From NCBI RefSeq assembly GCF_030268965.1, contig NZ_BSSE01000001.1, positions 383,796 through 447,795 on the forward strand: 64,000 bases of DNA. Direction: 5' to 3'. Source of the DNA: Microtetraspora sp. NBRC 16547. GTDB lineage: Bacteria; Actinomycetota; Actinomycetes; Streptosporangiales; Streptosporangiaceae. The translations under genes were made by a program, and so were the position numbers. Numbering within the stretch: the stretch's first letter is position 1; every line of letters starts with the position of its first letter. This document shows positions 46,600 through 57,360 of the stretch, piece by piece. Under the pieces are notes generated by a model. That model was not told the origin of the DNA. It did no database searches and saw nothing but the letters and a program-made list of their open reading frames with translations.

Positions 46600-47523
46600 G
46601 TGGCAGATGGAGACGCGTACGTCGAGCTCAGCCGTGCCCAGTGGAGGGGTCTCCGCAAGAGCACGCCGCTGACCCTCACCGAGGCAGAGCTTTCGGATCT
46701 GCGCGGTGTCGACGATCCGATCGACCTCGCGGAGGTCACCGACATCTACCTGCCTCTCACCCGGCTGCTCAACCTGCACTTCACCGGGTCGCGCCAGCGC
46801 AGCGCCGCCGTCGGCGCCTTCCTGGGCGAGCGCGACGAGCGCGTGCCGTACGTGCTGGGCATCGCGGGAAGCGTGGCGGTCGGCAAATCGACCACGGCGA
46901 GGGTCCTGCACGCCCTGCTGGCCCGGTGGCCCGAACACCCACGGGTCGATCTGATCACCACCGACAGCTTCCTCTACCCCAACAAGGTTCTGGAAGAGCG
47001 CGGGATCACGCACCGCAAGGGCTTCCCAGAGAGCTACGACCGGCGGGCGCTGGTGAAGTTCGTCGCCGACGTCAAGGCGGGCAACCCGTCGGTGACCGCC
47101 CCCGTCTACAGCCACCTGGAGTACGACATCGTGCCCGGGGCGGCGCAGACGGTGCAGCGGCCCGACATCCTCATCGTCGAGGGCCTCAACGTGCTGCAGC
47201 CGGCGCCGCCCACGTCCCTGGCCGTGTGCGACTACTTCGACTTCTCCATCTATGTGGACGCCCGCGTCGAGGACATCAGGTCCTGGTACGTCGATCGCTT
47301 CCACAAGCTGCGCCGTACGGCCTTCGCCGACCCCAAGTCGTACTTCGCGCACATCGCCGAGCTGTCCTACGACGAGGCCACCGAGTTCGCCCAGAACGTG
47401 TGGCGTGACATCAACGAGCGCAACCTCATCGACAACATCGCCCCCACGCGGGGAAGGGCCGGGCTGATCCTGCGCAAGGGGCCCGAACACTCCGTCAGCC
47501 GCATCCGACTGCGCCGTACATAA
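46600..47523 (+). CDS. coaA: Type I pantothenate kinase
   Basis: 307 aa kinase for the first step of CoA synthesis. [22 protein letters not shown] contains the P-loop; [19 protein letters not shown] and [10 protein letters not shown] are substrate-site motifs; [12 protein letters not shown] follows. Start chosen as GTG 46600 because a -10 box TAGGCT (46586-46591) ends 8 bases upstream, implying a leaderless transcript; an in-frame TTG at 46591 would overlap that box. Confidence 0.97.
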   Translation: MADGDAYVELSRAQWRGLRKSTPLTLTEAELSDLRGVDDPIDLAEVTDIYLPLTRLLNLHFTGSRQRSAAVGAFLGERDERVPYVLGIAGSVAVGKSTTARVLHALLARWPEHPRVDLITTDSFLYPNKVLEERGITHRKGFPESYDRRALVKFVADVKAGNPSVTAPVYSHLEYDIVPGAAQTVQRPDILIVEGLNVLQPAPPTSLAVCDYFDFSIYVDARVEDIRSWYVDRFHKLRRTAFADPKSYFAHIAELSYDEATEFAQNVWRDINERNLIDNIAPTRGRAGLILRKGPEHSVSRIRLRRT

Positions 47524-47531
47524 TCGTCGTC

Positions 47532-48524
47532 GTGCTGCATCTGCGCGTGATCAGCCCGGCCGATCGGACCGGCCGGGTGCTGAAGACGGTCGACCGGGCG
47601 ACCGGCGTCGCCAACGTGGTCCTGATGCCGAAGGCCGCGCGCCGGCCCAAGGGTGACGTGCTGCTGCTCGACGTCGCCCGCGAGGCGGCGAACGACCTGA
47701 TCGAGGAGCTGAAGAACCTCGGCCTGGAGGAAGACGGCTCGATCGCGATCGAGAACATCGAGCTGTCGATCTCACGCGCCGCCGAGCAGGCGGAGGAGCA
47801 GGCCCCCGGTGACGGCGACGACGCGGTCATCTGGGATCAGCTCGCCCACCGGGTCACCGCGGACTGCCGGATCACGTGGGCGTTCCTGGCCTTCCTCACG
47901 ATCGCCACGCAGATCGCCGGCATCGGCGTGCTCATCCCCTCGCAGATCCTGATCGTCGGCGCGATGGTCCTCGGCCCCGAGTTCGGCGCGGTGGCCGCGA
48001 TCTGCTTCGGACTGCTGCGCGGGAACCCGCGGCTGATCGCCGTCGCGGCCCGGACGCTGGCCGTCGGCTTCGCCGTCGCCATCGCGATCACGTTCGCCTG
48101 CGCGGTCGCGGCGCGCGGCCTCGGCTGGGTCTTCCCCGAGATGCTGCGGCACAACGACGAGGTGCGGTTCATCGTCGCGCCGGACAAGTGGTCGCTCATC
48201 GTCGCCGTGCTCGCGGGCGCGGCGGGCGTGCTCTCGATCACCGCCGGCAAGTCCTCCGCCCTGGTCGGCGTCTTCATCTCGGTCACCACGGTGCCCGCCG
48301 CCGGATACATGGCGGTCGCGATGGCCCTGGGCCGCTGGGACGAGGTCGGCCACTCGCTCACCCAGCTCGCCGTCAACATCGCGGGCATGGTGGCCGCGGG
48401 CACGGCCACCCTGTTCGTCCAGCGGTTCCTCTGGCAGCGGTACGGCCGGAGCATCCCCGCCGTCCCCGCCGTACGGACGCGGCGCGGGCAAGGCCGGGGG
48501 CTGCGCACCGGCACCTCGAGATGA
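47532..48524 (+). CDS. DUF389 family membrane protein
   Basis: 330 aa. The N-terminal ~95 residues are a soluble domain (LHLRVISPADRTGRVLKTV, TGVANVVLMPKAARRPKGDVLLLDVA); after a short acidic linker come about six membrane helices beginning ITWAFLAFLTIATQIAGIGVL and QILIVGAMVLGPEFGAVAAICFGLL. This is the DUF389 (TIGR00341-like) arrangement; function unknown. GTG start 47532 lies 7 bases after CATAAT, a good -10 box that overlaps the coaA stop. Confidence 0.85.
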   Translation: MLHLRVISPADRTGRVLKTVDRATGVANVVLMPKAARRPKGDVLLLDVAREAANDLIEELKNLGLEEDGSIAIENIELSISRAAEQAEEQAPGDGDDAVIWDQLAHRVTADCRITWAFLAFLTIATQIAGIGVLIPSQILIVGAMVLGPEFGAVAAICFGLLRGNPRLIAVAARTLAVGFAVAIAITFACAVAARGLGWVFPEMLRHNDEVRFIVAPDKWSLIVAVLAGAAGVLSITAGKSSALVGVFISVTTVPAAGYMAVAMALGRWDEVGHSLTQLAVNIAGMVAAGTATLFVQRFLWQRYGRSIPAVPAVRTRRGQGRGLRTGTSR

Positions 48525-48605
48525 GGCGGACCCGCCACGGTATGACGCGCGGTTCCTCCTCCTGATGGAGGTCGCGCCCGTCACCCCGGGGGTAGTCTCC
48601 GGATC

Positions 48606-49508
48606 ATGACAATCCTCGCAACCGAGGGTCTGACCAAGCGGTTTCCCCGCGTGACGGCGCTCGACCGGCTCACGGTCACGGCCGGAACCGGCGTCACCGG
48701 GCTCGTCGGCGCGAACGGCGCCGGGAAGTCCACGCTGATCAAGATTCTGCTCGGCCTGCTCCCGCCGACGTCCGGCCGGGCCGAGGTGCTCGGCATGGAC
48801 GCCGCCACACACGGGCCGGAGATCCGCCGCGTCGTGGGCTACATGCCCGAACACGAGTGCCTGCCGCCCGACGTGTCCGCCACCGAGTTCGTGGTACACA
48901 TGGCGCAGATGTCCGGCCTGCCGCGCGCCGCCGCCCGCGAGCGCGCGGCCGACATCCTCCGGCACGTCGGCCTGCACGAGGAGCGGTACCGCCCGATCGG
49001 CGGCTACTCCACGGGCATGCGGCAGCGGGTCAAGCTGGCTCAGGCGCTCGTCCACGATCCCCGGCTGGTCTTCCTCGACGAGCCCACCAACGGCCTCGAC
49101 CCTCAGGGCCGCGATGACATGCTCGCGCTGATCCGGCGGATCGGCACCGAGTTCGGCATCAGCGTCCTGGTCACCTCGCACCTGCTCGGCGAGCTGGAGC
49201 GGGTCTGCGACCACGTCATCGTGATCGACGGCGGCGCCCTACTCCGGTCGTCCGCGATCAGCGAGTTCACCCAGGCCACGCAGGCCATCGCCGTGGAGGT
49301 CGAGGAGGGTCTCGAACCCCTCGCCGCGCGGCTGGCCGAGCTGGGCGAGGCGGTGGCGGTGCAGGGACGCGTCCTGACCGTCCAGGTCCGCTCGGAGGAC
49401 ACCTTCGACGCCGTGCGCGACGCCGTCTGCGAACTCGACCTCAACCTCGTCCGGCTCGAACAGCGTCGCGGCCGCATCGAGGACGTCTTCAGGGAGCCGG
49501 CGGCATGA
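48606..49508 (+). CDS. ABC transporter ATP-binding protein (system 1)
   Basis: 300 aa ATPase: Walker A GANGAGKST, signature YSTGMRQR, Walker B RLVFLDEPTNGLDP and switch His in TSHLLGELE, with a C-terminal extension typical of export/ABC-2 ATPases. Start ATG 48606 lies 7 bases after TAGTCT, a leaderless-type -10. Its stop overlaps the permease start (ATGA). Four genes in the order ATPase-permease-ATPase-permease form one operon. Substrate unknown. Confidence 0.93.
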   Translation: MTILATEGLTKRFPRVTALDRLTVTAGTGVTGLVGANGAGKSTLIKILLGLLPPTSGRAEVLGMDAATHGPEIRRVVGYMPEHECLPPDVSATEFVVHMAQMSGLPRAAARERAADILRHVGLHEERYRPIGGYSTGMRQRVKLAQALVHDPRLVFLDEPTNGLDPQGRDDMLALIRRIGTEFGISVLVTSHLLGELERVCDHVIVIDGGALLRSSAISEFTQATQAIAVEVEEGLEPLAARLAELGEAVAVQGRVLTVQVRSEDTFDAVRDAVCELDLNLVRLEQRRGRIEDVFREPAA

Positions 49509-50367
49509 CCGAGCAGACCGCGATCATCCATGACATCGGCTACCGGCACTACGAGGGTCCCCGGCTCGGCCGCGGGAGCGCCACCCGCGCCCTCGCCGTG
49601 CACAGCCTGCGCGGCGTCTTCGGCCTCGGCCGGACCACCCGCGCGAAAATCATCCCGTTCCTGCTCGTGGCGATCATGCTGCTGCCGGTGGTGGTGTCGA
49701 TCGCCGTCATGGCCCTGCTGAAGCAGAGCGCCATGGGTTATCCGGCGTACGCCGTGACCATGCAGGCGGTGCTCGCCATCTTCCTCGCGTCGCAGTCGCC
49801 GTACCTGGTGGCTCCGGACCTGCGCTTCCGCGTCCTGCCGCTCTACCTGTCCCGGCCGGTGACCGTGGTCGACTACGTCGGCGCGAAGCTGGCCGCCATG
49901 ACGGCCGCGCTGCTCCTGCTGCTGGCCGTGCCGCTGACGGTCCTGTACGCCGGGGAGCTGCTGGTGGACCTCCCCGGTCCTCCGCACACCCGCGACTACA
50001 TCGCCTCGATGGTGTCCGCCGTCCTCCTCGCCCTGCTGCTCGCCTCGATCGGCCTGGCCCTCGCATCCTTCACGCCGAGGCGCGGGCTCGGGGTCGCGTC
50101 GGTGATCGCGTTCTACCTGTTCACCTCGGCGGTGTCCGCGGTGTTCTTCGGCGTGCTCCTGTCGGTCGGCCAGGACGCCGCCGCCAAGTGGGCGCTGCTG
50201 ATCAACCCGTTCTTCCTCGTCGACTCCGTTCAGGTGGCCCTGTTCGGCACCGCGCCCTCCGACGGCGAGGGCTACCCCACGGGGCCGTGGCCCGCACTGA
50301 TCCTGCTGGCTGTGATCGCTCTCGCGCTGACGGCACTTTTCACGCGCTACCGGAAGGCGGCCTCCTC

Positions 50368-50371
<4 letters not shown>
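49505..50371 (+). CDS. ABC-2 type permease (system 1)
   Basis: 288 aa with six predicted helices (IIPFLLVAIMLLPVVVSIAVM; AVLAIFLASQSPYLV; LAAMTAALLLLLAVPLTVLY; SAVLLALLLASIGLALA; VIAFYLFTSAVSAVFFGVLL; PALILLAVIALALTALF). The N-terminal DIGYRHYEGPRLGRG motif recurs in actinobacterial ABC-2 permeases paired with such ATPases. Starts within the ATPase stop and ends within the next ATPase start. Confidence 0.88.
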
Positions 50372-51321
<950 letters not shown>

Positions 51322-51450
51322 CCACAGGCCGGGACCACCCGGACGATCACGCGGAACCGTATCTCACCGGACTCCGTTCGCGGCTCCATCAGTGACTCCA
51401 CCGATGACCACGCGAAGGACCGCCGGAGCAGTCGAGCGGAGCGAGACCCA

Positions 51451-52167
51451 ATGAACACCGTCGTAGCTGACATCACGTACCGGGCGATGCTCGGCCGCAA
51501 GCGGATCCTGCTGCTCGTCCTGCTGCCGCTGGCCCTGATCGCCGTGGCCGGGCTGCTCCGGCTGATCGGGGGGCCCAGCGAGGGCACGGCCGTGACACTG
51601 ATGAAGACGTTCGCGATCGGCACGATCCTGCCGCTCCTCGGGCTCATCGCCGGGACCGGCGTGATCGCGCCCGAGATCGAGGACGGCACGATCATGCATC
51701 TGCTGTCCAAGCCGATCTCCCGGCCGGTGATCACCTTCACGAAGTTCGTCGTGGCCGCGTCGCTGCTGGCGCTGTTCGCCGCCGTGCCCACGTTCATCGC
51801 GGCGTACCTGCTCGTGCAGACCGAGTCCGGGGTCGCGTACGGCTTCGCCCTCGGCGCGCTCCTCGCCGGCGTCGCGTACGCGGCGGTGTTCCTGCTGCTC
51901 GGCGTGCTGACCCGGCACGCGGTGACGGTCGGGGTCATCTACGCGCTGGTGTGGGAGGGCCTCGTGGGCGGCTACGTGCCCGGGGCGCGGAAGTTCTCGA
52001 TCCAGCAGTGGGCCCAGTCGATCGCCGACCAGGTGTCGACGTCCGCGTTCTTCAAGTCGGACGTGCCGATCGGCTTCGCCGTACCGGCGATCGTCATCGT
52101 GACCGTCGCCGCCCTGCTGATCGCCGGACAGCGCCTGCGCGGCCTGTCCCTGACCGGCGACGAGTGA
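51451..52167 (+). CDS. ABC-2 type permease (system 2)
   Basis: 238 aa with about six helices, starting MNTVVADITYRAMLGRKRILLLVLLPLAL. The motif APEIEDGTIMHLLSKPISRPVI is typical of ABC-2 permeases of the NosY type. It lies 129 bp after the second ATPase gene, a little looser than the other junctions. A strong bidirectional terminator follows. Confidence 0.9.
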   Translation: MNTVVADITYRAMLGRKRILLLVLLPLALIAVAGLLRLIGGPSEGTAVTLMKTFAIGTILPLLGLIAGTGVIAPEIEDGTIMHLLSKPISRPVITFTKFVVAASLLALFAAVPTFIAAYLLVQTESGVAYGFALGALLAGVAYAAVFLLLGVLTRHAVTVGVIYALVWEGLVGGYVPGARKFSIQQWAQSIADQVSTSAFFKSDVPIGFAVPAIVIVTVAALLIAGQRLRGLSLTGDE

Positions 52168-52178
52168 CATCGACATGA

Positions 52179-52220
52179 AAAGCGTGTGGCCTCCGCCGGA
52201 CGGCGGAGGCCACACGCTTT
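52179..52220. terminator. Bidirectional terminator between the ABC operon and glmM
   Basis: Perfect 19-bp stem, starting AAAGCGTGTGG on one side and ending CCACACGCTTT on the other, with loop GGAC. A and T tracts flank it on both strands, so it can end both convergent transcripts. Confidence 0.95.
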
Positions 52221-52271
52221 CACGAACTCATCTGTAGCGGACTCACCCGTACGGACTCTCCCGTAGCGGAC

Positions 52272-53630
52272 TCATCCACAGCAGGTGCGGACGACCTCGG
52301 CCAGGTGGTTGGCGACGGCCTCGGCCTGGTCGTGCGACGCGGCCTCGACCATGACCCGGACCATGGGTTCGGTCCCGCTCGGGCGGATCAGGACCCGGCC
52401 CCCGTCGCCCAGCGCCGCCTCCGCCTCCGCGACGGCGGCGGCCAACTCGGCCGAGGAGCGCGCCTTCGCCTTGGAGACGTCCCGCACATTGACGAGCACC
52501 TGCGGCAGCTTCGTCATGACGGAGGCGAGCTCGGCCAGCGAGGCGCCCGACTTCGCGACCGTCGCGAGCAGGTGCAGCGAGGTGAGCACGCCGTCACCGG
52601 TGGTGGCGTGGTCGAGCATGATCACATGCCCGGACTGCTCGCCGCCGAGGGTGAAACCGCCGCTCTGCATCGCCTCGAGGACGTAACGGTCGCCCACCGC
52701 GGTCTCCACCATGGTGAGCCCGGCCTCGCGCATAGCGATCTTGAAACCCAGGTTGGACATCACGGTCGCCACGATGGTGTTCTCGGCCAGTCGCCTCTCG
52801 GCGTGCATGGCCACCGCGAGGATCGCCATGATCTGGTCGCCGTCGATCTCCTCGCCCCCGGCGGTGACGGCGAGACAGCGGTCGGCGTCCCCGTCGTAGG
52901 CGATGCCGACGTCGGCCCCCCGCTCGACGACGGCCCTCTTCAGCTCGTCCGGGTGGGTCGAGCCGACGCCATCGTTGATGTTCAGCCCGTCAGGAGAGGC
53001 GCCGATGGTCTCCACCACGGCCCCCGCCCGCAGCAGCGCCTCGGGAGCGACCATGTGGGCCGCGCCGTGCGCGCAGTCGACGACGACCCGCAGGCCGTCA
53101 AGGGGATGCGGCAGGGTGTCGAGCAGGTGCGAGACGTACCGGTCGGCCTCGCCGAACGCCTCCCGAACCCGGCCGACGGACGCGCCGACGGGCCGGTCCC
53201 ACTTCTCGCCCAGCCGCTCCTCGATCTCGTTCTCCACGGCGTCGGCCAGCTTGAAGCCGCCTCGCGCGAAGAACTTGATGCCGTTGTCCGGGGCGGGGTT
53301 GTGCGATGCGGAGAGCATCACCCCGAGGTCGGCCCCCAGAGCCGAAGTCAGGTACGCGACCGCCGGGGTGGGCAGCACGCCGAGCCGGAGCACATCCACG
53401 CCAGACGACGCGAGGCCGGCGACGACCGCGGCTTCCAGGAACTCTCCTGAAGCTCGCGGGTCCCGGCCTACGACGGCGATCGGGCGGCCACGCCGCCCGA
53501 CGCTCGCGTGGAACGCCCCGGCATCGCCGAGGACATGAGCCGCCGCCACGGACAGATCCATGGCCAGCTCGGCCGTGAGGTCGCGACCCGCGACCCCACG
53601 TACCCCGTCGGTGCCGAAAAGGCGCCCCAA
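52272..53630 (-). CDS. glmM: Phosphoglucosamine mutase
   Basis: 452 aa enzyme converting glucosamine 6-phosphate to the 1-phosphate for UDP-GlcNAc and peptidoglycan. [11 protein letters not shown] begins the protein; the phosphoserine is in [18 protein letters not shown]; metal site [13 protein letters not shown]; sugar loop GGEQSGHV; phosphate site [14 protein letters not shown]. The TTG at 53630 lies one base after the rpsI stop and gives the canonical N-terminus, so translation is probably coupled to rpsI. Confidence 0.97.
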   Translation of the reverse strand: MGRLFGTDGVRGVAGRDLTAELAMDLSVAAAHVLGDAGAFHASVGRRGRPIAVVGRDPRASGEFLEAAVVAGLASSGVDVLRLGVLPTPAVAYLTSALGADLGVMLSASHNPAPDNGIKFFARGGFKLADAVENEIEERLGEKWDRPVGASVGRVREAFGEADRYVSHLLDTLPHPLDGLRVVVDCAHGAAHMVAPEALLRAGAVVETIGASPDGLNINDGVGSTHPDELKRAVVERGADVGIAYDGDADRCLAVTAGGEEIDGDQIMAILAVAMHAERRLAENTIVATVMSNLGFKIAMREAGLTMVETAVGDRYVLEAMQSGGFTLGGEQSGHVIMLDHATTGDGVLTSLHLLATVAKSGASLAELASVMTKLPQVLVNVRDVSKAKARSSAELAAAVAEAEAALGDGGRVLIRPSGTEPMVRVMVEAASHDQAEAVANHLAEVVRTCCG

Positions 53631-53631
53631 C

Positions 53632-54156
53632 TTAACGCTTGCTGTACTGCGGAGCCTTGCGGGCCTTCTTGAGGCCGTACTTCTTCCGCTCCGTGGCCCG
53701 GGCGTCACGGGTCAGGAAGCCGGCCTTCTTCAGCGGAGGCCGGTTGGTCTCGGCGTCCAGGATGGCGAGCGCGCGGGACAGACCCATGCGCAGGGCGCCG
53801 GCCTGGCCGGTCACGCCGCCGCCGCCGATGCGGGCGATGACGTCGAACTGGTCCTCGGCGCCGAGCGTCACGAAGGGCTCGTTGACGATCTGCTGGTGGA
53901 CCTTGTTCGGGAAGTAGGCGTCCAGCGAGCGGCCGTTGATGGTCCACTTGCCGGTGCCCGGCACGATGCGGACGCGGGCCACGGCCTCCTTGCGGCGGCC
54001 GGTGCCGTACGAGTTGCCCGTGGTGATGGGGCGGCGCACGGGGGCCTCAGCGCTGGGCGCGGACTCGGTGGTGTACTCGGAAGGGAACTCCTCGGACGAG
54101 AACTCGCCCTGCTGCTCGCCCTCGACGAGCGTCTCGATACCGTTGGACTCGGCCAC
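53632..54156 (-). CDS. rpsI: 30S ribosomal protein uS9
   Basis: 174 aa. The conserved S9 body starts at [22 protein letters not shown] and ends in the usual basic [24 protein letters not shown] tail that touches the P-site tRNA. An acidic, Glu/Ser-rich N-terminal extension of ~45 residues, common in actinobacteria, precedes it. GTG start at 54156 follows AGAGGAG. Operon rplM-rpsI-glmM. Confidence 0.98.
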   Translation of the reverse strand: MAESNGIETLVEGEQQGEFSSEEFPSEYTTESAPSAEAPVRRPITTGNSYGTGRRKEAVARVRIVPGTGKWTINGRSLDAYFPNKVHQQIVNEPFVTLGAEDQFDVIARIGGGGVTGQAGALRMGLSRALAILDAETNRPPLKKAGFLTRDARATERKKYGLKKARKAPQYSKR

Positions 54157-54186
54157 GGTTCTCCTCTTACTTTCCTGGCTCGGCGA

Positions 54187-54630
54187 TTACTGGGCGATCT
54201 GGCTGATCTGGAAGGGCACCGGCTGCTGCGCCTGGTGCGGGTGCTCGGAACCGGCGTAGACCTTGAGCTTCTTCGCCATCTTCCGGCCAAGGGCGTTCTT
54301 GGGGAGCATCCCCTTGACCGCCTTCTCCACGGCGCGGTCCGGGCGCTTCTCCATGAGCTCGCTGTAGGTCACGGAACGCAGACCGCCGGGGTAACCCGAG
54401 TGACGGTAGGCCTTCTTCTGCTCGAGCTTGTTGCCGGTCAGGGCCACCTTGTCGGCGTTGATGACGATGACGAAGTCGCCGGTGTCGACGTGCGGGGCGA
54501 AGATCGGCTTGTGCTTGCCGCGGAGCAGGGTCGCGACGTGGCTGGCCAGCCGGCCGAGCACGACGTCGGTGGCGTCGATGACGTACCACTGACGTTCGAC
54601 GTCGTTGGGCTTGGGTGAGAACGTGCGCAC
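54187..54630 (-). CDS. rplM: 50S ribosomal protein uL13
   Basis: 147 aa, the standard length. [30 protein letters not shown] at the start, [37 protein letters not shown] in the middle and [31 protein letters not shown] at the end are all typical. The GTG at 54630 follows AGAAGG. It begins the operon and has a 136-base leader from the predicted promoter. Confidence 0.98.
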   Translation of the reverse strand: MRTFSPKPNDVERQWYVIDATDVVLGRLASHVATLLRGKHKPIFAPHVDTGDFVIVINADKVALTGNKLEQKKAYRHSGYPGGLRSVTYSELMEKRPDRAVEKAVKGMLPKNALGRKMAKKLKVYAGSEHPHQAQQPVPFQISQIAQ

Positions 54631-54772
54631 GGCAGTGCCTTCTGTCGGAAATGTGAACTCACGGTAGGTTGCGCAGGCACGACGGCAACCTTCCGTCTCC
54701 ACATGCATGGGAGAAGACGCCGGACGCGCCGTGCACGGGTCACGAGAGGACCAGCGCACACAACGAATCAGC

Positions 54773-54801
54773 AGATTACCCTTCCCTGTGTCCGGGGTCA
54801 A
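54773..54801 (-). promoter_or_regulatory. rplM promoter
   Basis: Minus-strand TTGACC (54796-54801), a 17-base spacer and TAATCT (54773-54778) make a near-consensus housekeeping promoter. Transcription would begin near 54766, giving a leader of about 136 bases before the rplM GTG; no attenuator hairpin was clear to me in it. Confidence 0.85.
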
Positions 54802-54902
54802 AACGCGCTGCCCAACGCGGGGTCGGAACGGCGGGACACGGAAATCCAATCCCGCGGTCCCCTTCATCCTCATAGCCGCACATCCCTATATTTGACTGCG
54901 GT

Positions 54903-55700
54903 ATGTGGCAGACCCCTCACACCCGGCACCCCCAACGTACGCCCCGGCGCGGGACTCACGTGGGCCTGCTCGCGTGCGCTGTCGCGCTCCTGCTCGCCGG
55001 CGTCGTCATCGGCAGGGTCACCACCAGGAACGGTGTCGACGAGGTCTACCTCCGCAACTCCGAGCCCTCCTCTTCCCCTTCGAATTCCCCTTCGAAGACG
55101 TCGGGCCCCTCGTCGCGGCACCGGCCGCCGCTCGACCACGTGGCGCGGGCCGGTGACCCGCCCCTCAGCCAGGCCACCCCGATGGCCCGCCCACCCGTCA
55201 GGAACCCGTCCAACATGATCGACCCGTCGGACGGCGGGACCCAGTGGAACACCTTCACCCCTGGATACGGCGACGAGCCCGGCTACACGGGCGGTGGCGA
55301 CACCGGTGGCGGCGCGAGCCTCAGCGCCCTGGAGTCCGAGGTCGTCCGGCTGGCGAACGCCGAACGCCTCAGGCGGGGCTGCGCCCCCATGCGGGTCGAC
55401 AAGCGCCTTGTCCGCTCCGCGCGTCTCCACTCGCGGGAGATGGCCGCGAGCAACGTCTTCGAGCACGCCTCGCCCAACGGCCGTTCGCCGTGGGAACGCA
55501 TGGACGCCGCCGGCTACCGGGACGGCGGCGCGGAGAACATCGCCCGGGGTTACCAGACCGCCCGCGAGGCGATTCAGGGCTGGATGGCCAGCAGCGGCCA
55601 CCGGCGCAACATCCTCAACTGCAGCCTGGTCGCGACCGGTGTGGGGGTCGACATGGGGCCTGGTGGCCCGTGGTGGACCCAGGACTTCGGTTATTCCTGA
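54903..55700 (+). CDS. Membrane-anchored or secreted CAP/SCP domain protein
   Basis: 265 aa. An N-terminal basic segment and hydrophobic helix (VGLLACAVALLLAGVVIG) is followed by a Ser/Pro-rich linker, and the C-terminal ~130 residues form a CAP domain: LESEVVRLANAERLRRGCAPM, LHSREMAASNVFEHASPNGRSPWERM (active-site-like His), GAENIARGY and MASSGHRRNILN (second His and Glu). Bacterial CAP proteins are widespread but mostly uncharacterised. A TATATT box 10 bases before the ATG suggests a very short leader. It precedes the two disordered membrane proteins on the same strand. Confidence 0.87.
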   Translation: MWQTPHTRHPQRTPRRGTHVGLLACAVALLLAGVVIGRVTTRNGVDEVYLRNSEPSSSPSNSPSKTSGPSSRHRPPLDHVARAGDPPLSQATPMARPPVRNPSNMIDPSDGGTQWNTFTPGYGDEPGYTGGGDTGGGASLSALESEVVRLANAERLRRGCAPMRVDKRLVRSARLHSREMAASNVFEHASPNGRSPWERMDAAGYRDGGAENIARGYQTAREAIQGWMASSGHRRNILNCSLVATGVGVDMGPGGPWWTQDFGYS

Positions 55701-55739
55701 CTTTCCTCATCTGCTGGGATACGCGGCTAATCTCAGCGC

Positions 55740-57251
55740 ATGGGTTATCCCGGCGACCAGCAGCAACCACACCGCCAGCCGTACCTCCCGCAGGGCGTGC
55801 CGCCGACCGCCGACCAACGGCGTCCGGAGGCGCGGCCGTACGGATCCGCGTTCGGACAGCCTGGCCAGTCTGGCCAGGCCGACCAGTCAGCGCAGTCAGG
55901 GCAGGAGGCTCCGGCGTTCGATCCGTGGCGCCGGCCGCAGCGGGACGCCGCCCAGCAGGCAGGGCCGCAGGCAGGACCGCAGACAGGGAGCTGGGAGCCG
56001 GGCGGGCGCCCGGGAAACCCGCAGGCCGGGACCTGGGCGCAGGCGGCGTCGCAACCGAGCAGTTCCTCGACCGGGAGCTGGGGTCCGGGAGGCGCCTCAC
56101 CGGGGAACCTTGACGCCGGAGGCTCGCAACCGGGCGGCACGGCACCCTGGAGCATCGGAGACCCGCAACCGGGAAGCCCCTTGAGCGGGAACCGGGAGCC
56201 CGGAGGCTCCCCGTACGGAACCGCTCCCGGCGCGACCGGACAGCCGAGCGGCTACGCGTCCGGCGGTTCGCAGCCCGGCGGCTACGCATCCGGTGGTTCA
56301 CAGGGGGGCGGCTACACGTCCGGCGGTTTCCCGCCGGGGGCCCAGCCGGATGGCGCGGGGAACCAGCGCCCTCCGGGCGGCCACACCGCCGAACACTCAC
56401 AGCCGGGTAGCCCGGAGGCCGGAGGCTCCCTTTCCGGGGATTCGCAGGGTCGGCGGGCGTCCGCTTCCAGCGAGCCGCCACGGGCCGAACGGCGCGCAGC
56501 CGAGCCGTCGCAACCGCCGTGGGACCCCTACGGCCCGGTCCCCCTCTGGCGACACCCCATCGTGCTCGGCCTGGCCGGTCTCGCGCTGATCGGCGCGCTC
56601 TTCGCCGGTCTGTGGGTCGCGGCGAGCCGCGAGAAACCGGTCCGCGCTGTTTCGACGCCGACGCCGACGCCCGTGACCACCCCCGGCCCCGGAGGCAAGT
56701 ACGGCTACGCGGGCTCGCGGACGACCGACAAGACCCCGCTCACCGCCACGGAACTCTTCGGGCAGAAGAAGGTCACCAACGGCACCCGCTCATACCTGCG
56801 GACCAAGGTGAACAAAGAGAAGACGTGCAACGACGGCGTCTCCGGCGAGAAGATCACCAAGGCTCTGAAGGCGGGCGGCTGCACACAGCTCATCCGCGCC
56901 AGTTACAAGGACTCCAAGGGCACGATCATCGGCACGATCGGCGTCGCCAACCTCAAGACCACCACCGCCGCCACGAAGGTGGCGTCCGCCGGCGGCGGCA
57001 AGGAGCGACAGGACTTCCTCAAGCCGCTGCCCGGCACCGACGACGTCAGCAAGCTCCTCGGGACGGGTGACGCGTACGCGGGTGGCTGGGTCCACGGCCA
57101 CTACACCGTCCTCCTGTGGTTCCAGTTCAAGGACGGCCACAACCCGAACAAGACCGAACTCAAACAGCTCTACCGGGCGGCCATGGACATCACGGAGAAG
57201 ACCGTCTTCCCTGCTCTCGACACGAGGTCCCTGACCGGAGGACACGGCTGA
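55740..57251 (+). CDS. Single-pass membrane protein with long disordered cytoplasmic region (pair member 1)
   Basis: 503 aa. The first ~270 residues are low complexity, rich in Gly, Pro, Gln and Ser, with repeats such as GGYASGGSQPGGYASGGSQ. A PLWRHPIVLGLAGLALIGALFAGLWVAA helix (~275-300) follows, then a Thr/Pro linker and an outer domain of ~170 residues with two Cys (KEKTCNDGVSG, KAGGCTQLIRASY). The same domain pattern occurs in the next protein. Leaderless start: TAATCT ends 6 bases before the ATG. No family recognised. The N-terminal half looks like an intrinsically disordered or phase-separating region. Confidence 0.85.
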   Translation: MGYPGDQQQPHRQPYLPQGVPPTADQRRPEARPYGSAFGQPGQSGQADQSAQSGQEAPAFDPWRRPQRDAAQQAGPQAGPQTGSWEPGGRPGNPQAGTWAQAASQPSSSSTGSWGPGGASPGNLDAGGSQPGGTAPWSIGDPQPGSPLSGNREPGGSPYGTAPGATGQPSGYASGGSQPGGYASGGSQGGGYTSGGFPPGAQPDGAGNQRPPGGHTAEHSQPGSPEAGGSLSGDSQGRRASASSEPPRAERRAAEPSQPPWDPYGPVPLWRHPIVLGLAGLALIGALFAGLWVAASREKPVRAVSTPTPTPVTTPGPGGKYGYAGSRTTDKTPLTATELFGQKKVTNGTRSYLRTKVNKEKTCNDGVSGEKITKALKAGGCTQLIRASYKDSKGTIIGTIGVANLKTTTAATKVASAGGGKERQDFLKPLPGTDDVSKLLGTGDAYAGGWVHGHYTVLLWFQFKDGHNPNKTELKQLYRAAMDITEKTVFPALDTRSLTGGHG

Positions 57252-57360
57252 TCCGCGAACCATCTTTCCGCCGATCTTTCTGGACAAACGCCGCTCAGGG
57301 GCTGCGCACAAACGCCCATAGCGGCACGACGATCTCGTCTGCGCCGATACGCTTCCGCAT

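Noticed and set aside
54187-54873. 228-codon version of rplM
   Set aside because: L13 is about 147 aa; the upstream part spans the predicted promoter and leader.
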